Of a stretch of DNA of 64,000 nt, positions 28,119 through 37,194 are shown piece by piece. The DNA lies in contig NZ_JAKSYG010000240.1 of NCBI RefSeq assembly GCF_022829725.1, positions 62,001-126,000 on the forward strand, given 5' to 3'. The notes below the pieces were generated by a model that saw only the letters and a program-made list of their open reading frames with translations, was not told the DNA's origin and ran no database searches. How positions within the stretch are numbered: position 1 is the stretch's first letter; each line of letters opens with the position of its first letter. The DNA comes from Methylobacterium sp. E-005 (lineage in GTDB: Bacteria > Pseudomonadota > Alphaproteobacteria > Rhizobiales > Beijerinckiaceae). Both the position numbers and the translations under genes were made by a program.

Positions 28119-28481
28119 TCAGGCCGCCGCGGCGAGCCAGTTGCGCGCGTCTTCGAGGCGGGCGCGCTCGAACACCTTGATCTGCGTCGGAGAGACGAAG
28201 TTGAAGGTCTCGGCCAGAGCCTTCAGCCAGGGCGCGTCGGTGACGAGGGCGACGTGGCTGATGCTCTTCATCATCGAGATCCCGAAACGCGGGTCCTTGA
28301 AGAAGGCCGCGGGCTCCATGCCCTCGAAGGCGCGGATATCCTCAAGCAGCTTGATCTTGCCGCCCTTGTCGAGGTCGGCCTTCATGGCGGTCATCGCCGC
28401 GTTCATCTCCTCGTCGGTGATCTTCCCGTCGACCACGATCTCGGCGACATTCGAATCCGGCGTCTTGGTGTAGGTCAGCAC
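28119..28481 (-). CDS. STAS / SpoIIAA-like domain protein
   Basis: 120 residues, GTG start with GGAGGA 7 nt upstream. The whole protein is a SpoIIAA-like (DUF3478/STAS) domain: AEIVVDGKITDEEMNAAM, IKLLEDIRAFEGMEPAAFFK and VALVTDAPWLKALAETF. The family is found in soluble or membrane-peripheral proteins; function is not established. It lies 77 bp downstream of priA on the same strand; the frame stays open into priA antisense-like sequence, which is not part of this gene. Confidence 0.8.
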   Translation of the reverse strand: MLTYTKTPDSNVAEIVVDGKITDEEMNAAMTAMKADLDKGGKIKLLEDIRAFEGMEPAAFFKDPRFGISMMKSISHVALVTDAPWLKALAETFNFVSPTQIKVFERARLEDARNWLAAAA

Positions 28482-28558
28482 TGATCGCTCCTCCGGGAAT
28501 CGCCCGCGCCCCGTCGCCGATCTCCGGCCCGGGTCCGCGGCCCGTGTAGACGAGTCTC

Positions 28559-30754
28559 CTACAAAAAGCTCTGGGGGTCGACATCGATCGCGACCCGGAC
28601 ATTGCCGCGCACCTTCGGGCCCCGGGCGAGCCAGGAGCGCAGATAATTCTGGAGATCGACGTTGCGCTCGGTCTTCACCAGCAACCGGAAGCGGTAGCGC
28701 CCGCGCACCAGGGCCAGCGGCGCCTCGGCGGGGCCGAGCACCATCACGCCCTCGGGCGGATCGGCGGCGCGGGCGAGCGCCTGCCCGTGCGCCTCCGCGA
28801 CGGCCCGGTCGCTCGCCGACACGATCAGCGCCGCGAGCCGGCCGAAGGGCGGCAGGCCGGCCGCCTCCCGGGCCTGGATCTCCTCCTGATAGAACCGCTC
28901 GGCATCCCCCGACAGCAGCGCCGCGATCACCGGATGGTCCGGCTGGTAGGTCTGGACCAGGGCCCGACCGGGCTTCTCGCCGCGCCCGGCGCGGCCGGTG
29001 ACCTGCTGGAGCAGCTGGAAGGTGCGCTCCGCCGCCCGGGGATCGCCCGAGGTCAGGCCGATATCCGCATCGAGCACGCCGACCAGTGTCAGGAACGGGA
29101 AGTTGTGGCCCTTGGCCACGAGCTGTGTACCGATCACCACGTCGCATTCCCCGGCCGCCACCGCGTCGAGCTCCTGCCGCAGGCGCTCGGCGCCCCCGGG
29201 GAAGTCGCTCGACAGCACGACGATGCGCCGGCCCGGAAACACCTCGGCGGCCTCCTCGGCGATCCGCTCGACCCCGGGGCCGCAGGCGGTGAGATTGTCG
29301 AAGGTGCCGCATTCGGTGCAGGCCTCCGGCCGTCGCTCGGCGTAGCCGCATTGGTGGCAGACGAGGGCCCGGCGGAAGCGGTGCTCCACCAGCCAGGTCG
29401 AGCAGTTCTTGCACTGGTACCGATGGCCGCAGGCCCGGCACAGGGTCAGCGGCGCATAGCCCCGGCGGTTGAGGAACAGCAGTGCCTGCTCGCCGCGCTC
29501 CAGGGTGTGCTTGACCGCGTTGACCAGCGGCGGGCTGAGGAAGCGCCCGCGCTCGGGCTGGTCCCGGCGCATGTCGATCGCCGCGATGTCGGGCATCTTC
29601 CGGCCGCCGAAGCGTTCGGGCAGGAGCACGTGCCGGTAGCGCCCCCGGGCGGCGTTGACCCGCGTCTCGATGGCCGGCGTCGCCGAGGTCAGCACCACCG
29701 GGCAGCCTTCCAGGCGCCCGCGCACCACCGCCATGTCGCGGGCGTGATAGTGGACGCCGTCCTCCTGCTTGTAGGCGGTCTCGTGCTCCTCATCGACCAC
29801 GATCAGGCCGAGCCGCGCGAAGGGCAGGAACAGGGCCGAGCGGGCACCGACCACCACCAGGGCCTCGCCCTCGGCCACCGCGGCCCGCAGCCGCTCGCGT
29901 CGTTTGCCGCCGATCCCGGAATGCCACGCCGCCGGCCGCACACCGAAGCGCGCCGCGAACCGGTCGAGGAACTGCGCCGTCAGGGCAATCTCGGGCATCA
30001 GGATCAGCGCCTGGAGCCCCGCTCGGATGCAGGCCGCCACCGCCTCGAAATAGACCTCGGTCTTGCCCGAGCCCGTGACGCCCTCCAGCAGGACCGGCCG
30101 CAGATCGGCGGCCGCCTCCGTCGCACCGGACGGCCGGTGCCACGGAAAGCCCTCCAGCAGCTCATCGACGGCCCCGCCCTGCGCGGGGGAGAGCGGCGTC
30201 CGTGGGAAGTCGGGATCGGGCCGCGGGGCGACCGGTTCGGGCTCGACCGCCACGGTCTCCAAGACGCCGTCGTCGATCAGCCCGTCCACGACGGAGACGG
30301 AGACCCCGGCCTCCTTGGCGAGGGCGCTCTTGCCGCGCAGGGCGCCGTCAATGGCGACCGCCAGGACCTTGGTGCGGGCGGGGGTCGGCCGGGACGGGGG
30401 CTTGTCGGTGATGCGCACGGCGACCCGGATGGTCTCGGCGGCGTTGGTCTCGTCGGGCAGGCGCAGCACCATGGACAAGGCCGAGCCCTTGGGCGCCAGC
30501 GTATAGCGGGCGATCCAGTCCACGAGGCTGCGCAGCGGCTCGGACAGGGGTGGGTAGGGCAGGCGGCCCGTCACCGGCCGCAGGTTCGAGCCGCCGGCGG
30601 TCTCGGCCAGCCCCCAGACGACGCCGACGATCTCGCGCGGGCCCAGCGGCACCTGAACCACGTCGCCGGTGGCAAGGTCGAGCCCGGCCGGCACCACGTA
30701 GCTGTAGGGCGTGTCGAGGGCGAGCGGGATCAGGATCTCGGCGACAGACGGCAT
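28559..30754 (-). CDS. priA: Primosomal replication protein N' (PriA helicase)
   Basis: 731 residues, normal PriA length. PriA restarts stalled replication forks by remodelling them and loading the replisome. An N-terminal 3'-DNA-binding domain (about 1-105) precedes the helicase: Walker A GVTGSGKTEVYFEAV near 226, DEEH in VVDEEHETAYKQEDG near 321 and helicase motifs V-VI (VVIGTQLVAKGHNFP, QVTGRAGRGEKPG). The zinc-binding insertion carries eight Cys around 438-485 (CRACGHRYQCKNC, CHQCGYAERRPEACTECG). Confidence 0.96.
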   Translation of the reverse strand: MPSVAEILIPLALDTPYSYVVPAGLDLATGDVVQVPLGPREIVGVVWGLAETAGGSNLRPVTGRLPYPPLSEPLRSLVDWIARYTLAPKGSALSMVLRLPDETNAAETIRVAVRITDKPPSRPTPARTKVLAVAIDGALRGKSALAKEAGVSVSVVDGLIDDGVLETVAVEPEPVAPRPDPDFPRTPLSPAQGGAVDELLEGFPWHRPSGATEAAADLRPVLLEGVTGSGKTEVYFEAVAACIRAGLQALILMPEIALTAQFLDRFAARFGVRPAAWHSGIGGKRRERLRAAVAEGEALVVVGARSALFLPFARLGLIVVDEEHETAYKQEDGVHYHARDMAVVRGRLEGCPVVLTSATPAIETRVNAARGRYRHVLLPERFGGRKMPDIAAIDMRRDQPERGRFLSPPLVNAVKHTLERGEQALLFLNRRGYAPLTLCRACGHRYQCKNCSTWLVEHRFRRALVCHQCGYAERRPEACTECGTFDNLTACGPGVERIAEEAAEVFPGRRIVVLSSDFPGGAERLRQELDAVAAGECDVVIGTQLVAKGHNFPFLTLVGVLDADIGLTSGDPRAAERTFQLLQQVTGRAGRGEKPGRALVQTYQPDHPVIAALLSGDAERFYQEEIQAREAAGLPPFGRLAALIVSASDRAVAEAHGQALARAADPPEGVMVLGPAEAPLALVRGRYRFRLLVKTERNVDLQNYLRSWLARGPKVRGNVRVAIDVDPQSFL

Positions 30755-30796
30755 CAGGGCGTTTCGGCGGCTCCGTTCCGGGTCCGTACCACAGGT

Positions 30797-31963
30797 TCAG
30801 CGCGTCCGCAGGCCGGGCACCAGGGGCAGGGCGGCGAGGCTCAAGGCCGCCATCGCCCAGAAGGCTTTCGCCCCGACGGCGCCGTAGAGCCAGCCGGAGG
30901 CCAGCGTCGCCAGCACGCCGGACAGGCCGAGGCCGAGCGTCCCGTAGAGGGCGAGCGCGGTAGCGCGCCGCTCCGGCGGCGTGGTCTCCTCGATCAGGCC
31001 GAGGCAGGCGAGATGCAGGAGCGCGAAGCTCAAGCCATGCAGCGCCTCGACGGCGGCGAGGGCCGGCACCCAGACGGTCGCGCCCAGCACCGCCCAGCGG
31101 AGCGCCCCCGCGCAGGCCGCCACCGCGATGCCGGCCGGGAGTCCGATCCGGGCCAGAAGGGGCGGTCCGACGAGCAGGAAGACGAGGACCTCGGCCGCCA
31201 CCGAGACCGACCAGAGCAGGCCGGCGGTCCCGGCCGCGATCCCGGCGGAGCGCCACAGGATCATGGCGAACCCGTCATGCATGGCGTGGGCGCCGATCAC
31301 CAGGGCGGCGGCCATCACCGTCCGGCGGAAGCGTGGGAGCGCCACGAGTTCGGCGAAGCCCCGCCAGGGCGGTTCGGCGGCCACCGATCCGATCCGGCCG
31401 GCGGGCAGGGCGAGGGAGGCGACAGACGCGGCGAGGAACAGGGCGCTGCTGGCCCAGAGGGCGGCAGCGAGGCCCGCTGCCGCGATCAGCCATCCCGCCG
31501 CCACGGTGGCGGCGATGAAGGCCGCCGAGCCGGCCCCGCGGACCCAGCCGTACTGGAAGGCCGCCCCGCCGCGCGCAGCCGCCAGCGCCAGGGCATCGGC
31601 GAGCGGGGCAGAGGCGGCGGTGCCCGCCGCGTAGAGGAGGCCCGGCCCGATCAGCGGCGCGAACCCGGCGCCGGGCAGGTGGGCCAGGACGGCGAGGCCT
31701 GCCACGGCGAGGCTCGCTGCCAGGATCGGGCGGGCGGCCTGCCGCCGGTCGGCCCAGGATCCGGCCAAGGGGCCGATGACGAGGCGCAGGGCGCCCGCGG
31801 CGGCGAGGAACAGCCCGATCTCACCGGAACTCAGGCCGCGCGCCGCCAGGAAACCCGGCAGGATCGGCGAGAGGACGCCGTAGGCCCCATAAAGCGTGCC
31901 GTAGAGGACGAGGAAGCGAGCGAGGCCGCCTCTACACCCCGCGCTGATCGTGTCCGCCCCCAT
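30797..31963 (-). CDS. MFS transporter (HcaT-like / MFS_1-like)
   Basis: 388 residues with about twelve hydrophobic helices. The N-terminal half has LYGTLYGAYGVLSPILPGF and GPLAGSWADRRQAARPIL, the MFS motif A with D-R. It is closest in form to the MFS_1_like branch that holds HcaT and other small permeases. The substrate is not deducible. It ends 42 bp before priA on the same strand. Confidence 0.85.
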   Translation of the reverse strand: MGADTISAGCRGGLARFLVLYGTLYGAYGVLSPILPGFLAARGLSSGEIGLFLAAAGALRLVIGPLAGSWADRRQAARPILAASLAVAGLAVLAHLPGAGFAPLIGPGLLYAAGTAASAPLADALALAAARGGAAFQYGWVRGAGSAAFIAATVAAGWLIAAAGLAAALWASSALFLAASVASLALPAGRIGSVAAEPPWRGFAELVALPRFRRTVMAAALVIGAHAMHDGFAMILWRSAGIAAGTAGLLWSVSVAAEVLVFLLVGPPLLARIGLPAGIAVAACAGALRWAVLGATVWVPALAAVEALHGLSFALLHLACLGLIEETTPPERRATALALYGTLGLGLSGVLATLASGWLYGAVGAKAFWAMAALSLAALPLVPGLRTR

Positions 31964-32016
31964 TGGCGGAGCGTAGCACTGCTGAGGCCCCCGGCGTCAG
32001 AGCCGATGCGATGCCT

Positions 32017-32313
32017 TCAGCAGGGGCGACGGACCGCGTAGCGATAGCGCCGGCCCTGCGCGTCGAGCAATTCGCTGTCGGGGCTCTCCTGCCAGACGAC
32101 CTCATCCTCGGGCCCTGCCGCATCGGTCAGGGTCGCCCCGCGGACGATATCGAGGCTGAGGCCGAAACCGTAATTGGTGGCGGTCGCGTCGGTGATCGCG
32201 GCCGAGATGTCGGCCTCGTCGGGCAGGCAGGCGAACAGGACGCCGTCGGAAATGGCCAGGGTGTAGGTTTGCACGAATGGGCTCCAGCGGATGCCATGGG
32301 CATGGACCAGCAT
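32017..32313 (-). CDS. Hypothetical protein
   Basis: 98 residues, start MLVHAHGIRWSPFVQTYTL. It reads as a single small alpha/beta domain (LAISDGVLFACLPDEADISAAIT, YGFGLSLDIVRGATLTDAA) with a basic C-terminus. Codon use matches neighbours, but no family is recognised. It lies 53 bp before the MFS gene on the same strand. Confidence 0.5.
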   Translation of the reverse strand: MLVHAHGIRWSPFVQTYTLAISDGVLFACLPDEADISAAITDATATNYGFGLSLDIVRGATLTDAAGPEDEVVWQESPDSELLDAQGRRYRYAVRRPC

Positions 32314-32423
32314 GCGAGCGCCCGAACCTATGCATCGCGACCGGGATGTGAACCCTCCCCACCGCGATGCTGCATTGCACCATTTCGTGAGGCCCGCGCC
32401 TCGCCGGTGCCGAAATCGCTTCC

Positions 32424-33548
32424 TCAGCGGCCCAGATGGGCGTCGAAGAACCGGGCCATCTCGCCGAACGCCTCCTTGGTTTCGGGCGCATCCGGCGTGA
32501 ACAGGTACTGGGCGTGGGACATCCCCTCAAACACCTGGAGCGAGGCCTCGATCCCGGCCGCGCGCAGCTTCCGGTGGGTCCGCACGGTGTTCGACAGGAA
32601 CAGGCCCCGGGTCCCGGTGATCAGGAGCGCGGGCGGCAGGCCGGTGAAGTCGCCGTAGATCGGCGAGAGCTGCGGGTCCTTCAGGTCGCGGCCGGCGGCG
32701 TAGAGCTTGGCGGCCGGCGTCAGGTAGCCGGAATAGCTGACGAGGACGTTGTCGATCCACTCGTTGGTCCGGTAGCTGTCGCCGGTCTCGGTCATGTCGG
32801 CCCAGGGCGTGCCGAGGCCGATGGCGGCCGGCAGCGCGAGACCCTCGGCCTTGGCGCGGAGCATCAGGGCCAGGGTCATGCCGCCGCCGGTCGAGGTGCC
32901 GAACACCGCCATGTTCTGGGGCTTCTGCATGGTCTGCATGGCGCGCCAGACCGCGGTCGCGTCGTCCATGGCGGCGGGGTAGGGGGCGTCGGGCGGCATC
33001 CGGTAATCCACCGCGATCACCTTGAAGCCACCGAGGCCGGCCATCAGGATCGCCTCCAGCGTACCTGCCTCGCCGGGATTGTAGACGTAGCCGCCCCCGT
33101 GGATGTTCAGGAGCAGTCGGTTGCGGTTGGCCTCGGGCATCTGCCGGGGCTGGATCACGAAGGCCTTCACGCCGCCGATCACCGCGGCCTCGCTGGTGAC
33201 GCCGAGTTTTTCGCGCAGCGCCGGGAGGGCGGCGGCTCCCGCGGCGGCGAGCTTGTCGATGAGCGCCTTCCAGGCCGCGGCGTCCGGCGGGTTCGCGTTC
33301 CAGGCTGGCACGCGGTAGGGCGCCGCCACGGTTGTGCGGAATTGCGGGCTCACCGTGTCGGGCACCGGTATGACTTTGGCCGGGACCGTCCGCGGACCCG
33401 GCGCGGCGTTGGCGGCCCCGATCTTGGCCTCCAGCTGCGCGAAGGGGCGATCGGACGCGGCGGCGAGCGAGGGCGAGGGCGAAGCCTGCCCGAAGGCCGC
33501 TTGGGTGCCACAGGCGATCAACAGCAGCGCGGACAGGCTCAGGCGCAT
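32424..33548 (-). CDS. Exported alpha/beta hydrolase (hormone-sensitive lipase type)
   Basis: 374 residues with a signal peptide (MRLSLSALLLIACGTQAAFG). It has the HSL-family oxyanion motif NIHGGGYVYNPGE, the nucleophile elbow GTSTGGG (Ser near 214) and a late Asp/His pair (LLITGTRGLFLSN, FEGMSHAQYLF). Typical substrates are short-chain esters. It is unrelated in detail to the esterase at 2.7 kb, which has GHSAG. Confidence 0.88.
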   Translation of the reverse strand: MRLSLSALLLIACGTQAAFGQASPSPSLAAASDRPFAQLEAKIGAANAAPGPRTVPAKVIPVPDTVSPQFRTTVAAPYRVPAWNANPPDAAAWKALIDKLAAAGAAALPALREKLGVTSEAAVIGGVKAFVIQPRQMPEANRNRLLLNIHGGGYVYNPGEAGTLEAILMAGLGGFKVIAVDYRMPPDAPYPAAMDDATAVWRAMQTMQKPQNMAVFGTSTGGGMTLALMLRAKAEGLALPAAIGLGTPWADMTETGDSYRTNEWIDNVLVSYSGYLTPAAKLYAAGRDLKDPQLSPIYGDFTGLPPALLITGTRGLFLSNTVRTHRKLRAAGIEASLQVFEGMSHAQYLFTPDAPETKEAFGEMARFFDAHLGR

Positions 33549-33674
33549 CTCGGTTCCTCATGCCGCAGCCCGGTCTGCGAACCCCATCTTGGCGGGTGCC
33601 GGCTGCGCGTGGAGTCAGGGTATGGGATGGATCGAGCCGGACCAGGGGTCCGGATGACGTTCGCGGCCGCGCGT

Positions 33675-34964
33675 TCAGGCGTCGAGGCGCGGCAGCGTGG
33701 CCGGAGCCTCCGGCTCGACCACCAGGGTCGCCGGCACGCTGTCGTCGCCCGCCAAAGCCTCGGCGATCGCCTCCCGGGCGATCGGGGCCTCGGGTTCGGC
33801 GGGGTCCGGCGTGATCCGGGCGGTCTCCCGGCGTGGCCCGGTCTCGGCGTCGGCGGCGTGCTCGTCGGCGACGCCGGCCACGGCCGCGGGGGTGATCAAA
33901 CCGATCGCGGCGGCGTGCTCGGCCATGGCGACGCTGTCGGCGGCGAGCACCAGACTCGACCCCGCCCGGGCGACGGCGCCGGCCAGGCGCACGATCTCCT
34001 CGGTCCGGGCGGCATTGCGCGACACGTTGCGGATGTAGACCGCCAGCACCCGCCCGGGATTCTCCTCGACGATCTGCGCGTAGACCTCCGGATCGTGCTG
34101 GCCGCTGTCGCCGATCAGCACGAAGGGCAGATCCCGGTAGAGGTCGAGCATATGCCGGATCAGCGCCTGCTTGTGGTCGGTCGCCCGGCGCGGCAGCGGA
34201 TGCGTCCAGGACAGGCCCCATTCCCGCAGGAACAGCACCGGCCCCGCCGGGATGCCGTGCCGCTGGAAGAACTCCGACAGCATCTCGTAGAGGCCCCAGG
34301 GCGCCCGGGAGACGTAGAGCATCGGGTTGCCCTCCGCGCCACCGGCACCGGCATGCAGCGCCCGGTACAGGGCGGCGACACCCGGGAAGGCGACCCGGCT
34401 CTCGGCATCCTCGACGAACAGCCGCCAGAGCATCTTGAGCTTGTTGGCGACGCCGGTGCGCATCACCGTGTCGTCGATGTCGCTGACGACGACGCAGCGG
34501 CAGTTCCCAGGCGGGATGAACACCGCGCCCTCCGCCGGGATCGGCGGCTCGCTCTCGAGGACGAGGTTCACCGCATGCCATTCCCCGGGCTCGGCCGGGG
34601 GGCTCGCCGGGTGCAGGTGCACGCGGAAATAGCCGTCCCGGTCGGTCTCGACCCGCACCGCGTCCCCGCCGAATGTGGCGGAGACGCAGGCCCCCGCGAC
34701 CGTGCGCCGGGAAATGCGGCGGCGCAGGTCGCGCCATTGCGCCCGCAGGGAGTCCGGATCCTCCCCTGGAATCCCGGGGGACTGCCGGAACACGCGGCCG
34801 ATCAGAAAGATCGCCTCCCGCGAGCCGTAGCCGCGATAGGGCTCGACCACGAGGCCGCCACGGCCCTTGCCGCCATGGCCCTGCGCCCGGCGGACCGGCC
34901 GGACGAGGACGCGCAGCGCCTTGCCGGCGCCCCTGCGCACACGGGAGGCTACCCGGGTCGCCAC
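33675..34964 (-). CDS. APP1-like phosphatidate phosphatase (DUF2183)
   Basis: 429 residues, GTG start. The DUF2183/APP1 catalytic domain spans about 150-335: CVVVSDIDDTVMRTGVANKL holds the DxDxT-type catalytic motif and PFVLIGDSGQHDPEVYAQI the later acidic motif. Yeast App1 dephosphorylates phosphatidate at membranes; bacterial homologues are little studied. The C-terminal 100 residues are Glu/Ala/Pro-rich and look disordered. It starts 12 nt after the DUF3775 gene stop, so the two are probably one unit. Confidence 0.88.
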   Translation of the reverse strand: MATRVASRVRRGAGKALRVLVRPVRRAQGHGGKGRGGLVVEPYRGYGSREAIFLIGRVFRQSPGIPGEDPDSLRAQWRDLRRRISRRTVAGACVSATFGGDAVRVETDRDGYFRVHLHPASPPAEPGEWHAVNLVLESEPPIPAEGAVFIPPGNCRCVVVSDIDDTVMRTGVANKLKMLWRLFVEDAESRVAFPGVAALYRALHAGAGGAEGNPMLYVSRAPWGLYEMLSEFFQRHGIPAGPVLFLREWGLSWTHPLPRRATDHKQALIRHMLDLYRDLPFVLIGDSGQHDPEVYAQIVEENPGRVLAVYIRNVSRNAARTEEIVRLAGAVARAGSSLVLAADSVAMAEHAAAIGLITPAAVAGVADEHAADAETGPRRETARITPDPAEPEAPIAREAIAEALAGDDSVPATLVVEPEAPATLPRLDA

Positions 34965-34976
34965 GACGGTGGTCGA

Positions 34977-35375
34977 TCAGGCCTGGGGGAGCTCGGGGCT
35001 CAGCCCCAGCGCATCCAGGCCCTCCTCCAGCAGGTCCCCGGCATCGGGCGAGCCCAGCAGTTCCTTGACGGCGCCGTCGCCCGCAGCCTCGCGCTCCCGG
35101 GCGAAGCGGACCGCCTCGCCCCACTCCTCCGGCTCCATGTCGCCGCGGCCGATATAGAGCAGCGCCAGCAGCTCCGCCCGGGCATCGTCGTCGAGCGCCG
35201 CGATCATGCCGCGGACTTCCTCCTCCGTGGCATCGTCGGTGCCGGAGATCAGGACGTCGGTGGACCCGTCGTCGATCGGGTTCGAGCCCGAATCCGGATC
35301 GGTATTGCCTTCCTTCACCTCGATGGCCCGCAGCCGCATGACGATGTCGGTGACGGTTTCGACGGCGATATCCAT
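34977..35375 (-). CDS. DUF3775 family protein
   Basis: 132 residues, acidic. It starts MDIAVETVTDIVMRLRAIEV and contains MIAALDDDARAELLALLYIGRG and EWGEAVRFAREREAAG, the DUF3775 signature. Function unknown. The ATG at 35375 was preferred over an in-frame one at 35480 because the family starts here. It is upstream of and nearly contiguous with the APP1-like gene. Confidence 0.8.
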   Translation of the reverse strand: MDIAVETVTDIVMRLRAIEVKEGNTDPDSGSNPIDDGSTDVLISGTDDATEEEVRGMIAALDDDARAELLALLYIGRGDMEPEEWGEAVRFAREREAAGDGAVKELLGSPDAGDLLEEGLDALGLSPELPQA

Positions 35376-35637
35376 GCGCTGTTCTCCGGACGCTGAAACG
35401 ATCGGGCCCGCGGGGCCCTCAAGCCGCGACAACGGGCGAGCGGGCAAGGGGTTCGCCCCATCCCCATCGGAACGGTGCATGCGTGGTTCGCGCCCCTTTC
35501 CGGTCCGACGGCCGTAGGCTAAAGCCAGCGCGACTTGTCCGACGATCGGATCACAACCGGCGATAGACGTGGTTTTTCAGAAGACTGCCCTCACATCGCC
35601 CGCCGATACCGTTGATCTCCCAGCTCAGGATTGCACG

Positions 35638-37134
35638 GTGAGGCGTGGGGCCGCGCTGATGGCGGCCCTCGGCGGTGTGGCGATATCCGTCCTGCTCGGA
35701 CCGAATCCGGCGGCGGCGCGGTCCGCGGGCTTTGAGGGCAGTGCGCCGAGCTGCTACATCACCGGCGGCGGGGGCCTGGAGATCTGCCGCGAGGGTTCGG
35801 AGGCCGAGGGTGTGCTGATCGCCCCCGCGCCGTGCGCCTTCGTGCGCGGCGTGCAGATCCTGAAGCTCCCCCGCACCGAGGCGCCCGGACCGATCCAGAC
35901 CGTGTTCCAGGGCCAGACTCCGTTCGCATCCCGTCGCGAGGAGCCCTGCCCGGAGCGCCGCGCCACCGACAGCCGCGACGGCGGGTCCCTGCGCACGGGG
36001 CGTACCGTGGAGGCGCTGGTCACGACGCTGCCACCCTCGGCAGACCGGTTCTGGGTCGACCTGCCCGAGGAGCGCACGAAGTCCCGCGGCTGGTCCGAGC
36101 CGACGCCCTCCGCCGAGGGGATCGGCCCGCGCGACCCCATCGCCATCGCCGGCCGCGACTGGGCGGGCGAGGCCTACAGCTACGTCTTCCTGCTCGGGCA
36201 GGAGCGGGTGGGCGTGGCCGCCGGGCAGGATGAGGCCCAGACGGGCAGACGCCGCGGGCGGCGTCGGGCCGAGCCGGACGAGGCGGGACCGGGGCCGGCC
36301 GATGTCCGACGCCGGGTCCAGATCGAGGCCCGCACCCTCGACTTCCAGAGCTTCGAGATCCGCACGCGCAGCGCCGACGGCTACGGGCTGAGCTGGACGC
36401 CGTTTCAGGCCGGCACCGGCCGCGGGCGGAGCAACCCGCCCAGCCCCGCGCCCGTGATGGACGAGGCCGGCAAGCCGGTGGCCTCCGCCTGCACGGCGCC
36501 GGCCTTCGAGACCCACGGGCTCGCGGGCTCGATCAGCATCGTCGAGCGCACCTATCACTACGTCTACACGGACGTGCTGCCGGAGGATTGCGGCCTCGCC
36601 CCCGAGAAGCGGCGCACGGCCCTCTATCTGCGCACCGCCCAGGACCTGTCCGGACCCAAGGTCTGGTCCGTCGCAAAAAAGCTCGCCGGGCCCCTGCCGC
36701 CGGGGAGCCTCGTGCGGGTTGCCCGCGCCAAGGGGATGCAGCGCTGGGCGGTGTCCTACACCTGCCAGCGGCCCGCCAACGCGCCGGGCGGCCCGGTGGC
36801 CGATATCTGCCTGCAATACACCGCCGACATGAGCCTCGACGGGATCGGCACCCTCAAGCTCTATGCCGACCCGGTGGAGGCCGGCCGCTCGCCCGCCTAT
36901 CTCGGCCTGCGCTCGGGGGGCGACGGCAGCGGCCGCTTCGACCGGAGCGCCCATTTCTGGATGACGGACGCGCAAGGGAACCTCGACACGCCGTCGATCT
37001 ACCCCAACAAGGCCGGCTTCCTGACCTGGCTCGATCGCCTCGCCCCGACCGCCTCCGGCCGCGACACGTCGAGCCTTTACGGCCGCCCGGTCTACTGGGC
37101 GACGTGGACGGTGCGCCGGACCGACGCGCAATAA
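35638..37134 (+). CDS. Exported protein of unknown function
   Basis: About 498 residues from a GTG at 35638 with AGGA 7 nt upstream. The signal peptide is VRRGAALMAALGGVAISVLL. The mature protein has many Cys (APSCYIT, EICREGS, APCAFVR, EEPCPE, CTAPAF, EDCGLA, YTCQRP, DICLQY), suggesting disulfides, and a basic RRRGRRRAEPDEAG linker near 230. The C-terminal half (about 320-498) has a YHYVYTDVLPEDCG region and ends at a VYWATWTVRR strand. I recognise no family. A GTG at 35569 would add 23 residues. Confidence 0.7.
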   Translation: MRRGAALMAALGGVAISVLLGPNPAAARSAGFEGSAPSCYITGGGGLEICREGSEAEGVLIAPAPCAFVRGVQILKLPRTEAPGPIQTVFQGQTPFASRREEPCPERRATDSRDGGSLRTGRTVEALVTTLPPSADRFWVDLPEERTKSRGWSEPTPSAEGIGPRDPIAIAGRDWAGEAYSYVFLLGQERVGVAAGQDEAQTGRRRGRRRAEPDEAGPGPADVRRRVQIEARTLDFQSFEIRTRSADGYGLSWTPFQAGTGRGRSNPPSPAPVMDEAGKPVASACTAPAFETHGLAGSISIVERTYHYVYTDVLPEDCGLAPEKRRTALYLRTAQDLSGPKVWSVAKKLAGPLPPGSLVRVARAKGMQRWAVSYTCQRPANAPGGPVADICLQYTADMSLDGIGTLKLYADPVEAGRSPAYLGLRSGGDGSGRFDRSAHFWMTDAQGNLDTPSIYPNKAGFLTWLDRLAPTASGRDTSSLYGRPVYWATWTVRRTDAQ

Positions 37135-37194
37135 GCGGCGCGAGCCGCTATATGGGCGGCCGAGTCGCCATTGTAGGCTGGCCTGACGGAACCG

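Noticed and set aside
28119-29441. STAS-like protein with 320 extra N-terminal residues
   Set aside because: The extra part lies over priA in another frame; GTG at 28481 has a strong ribosome binding site.
28787-32041. A 1084-codon plus-strand open frame opposite priA and the MFS gene
   Set aside because: Antisense to priA and the transporter, which have full motif sets; the frame is a GC-driven shadow.
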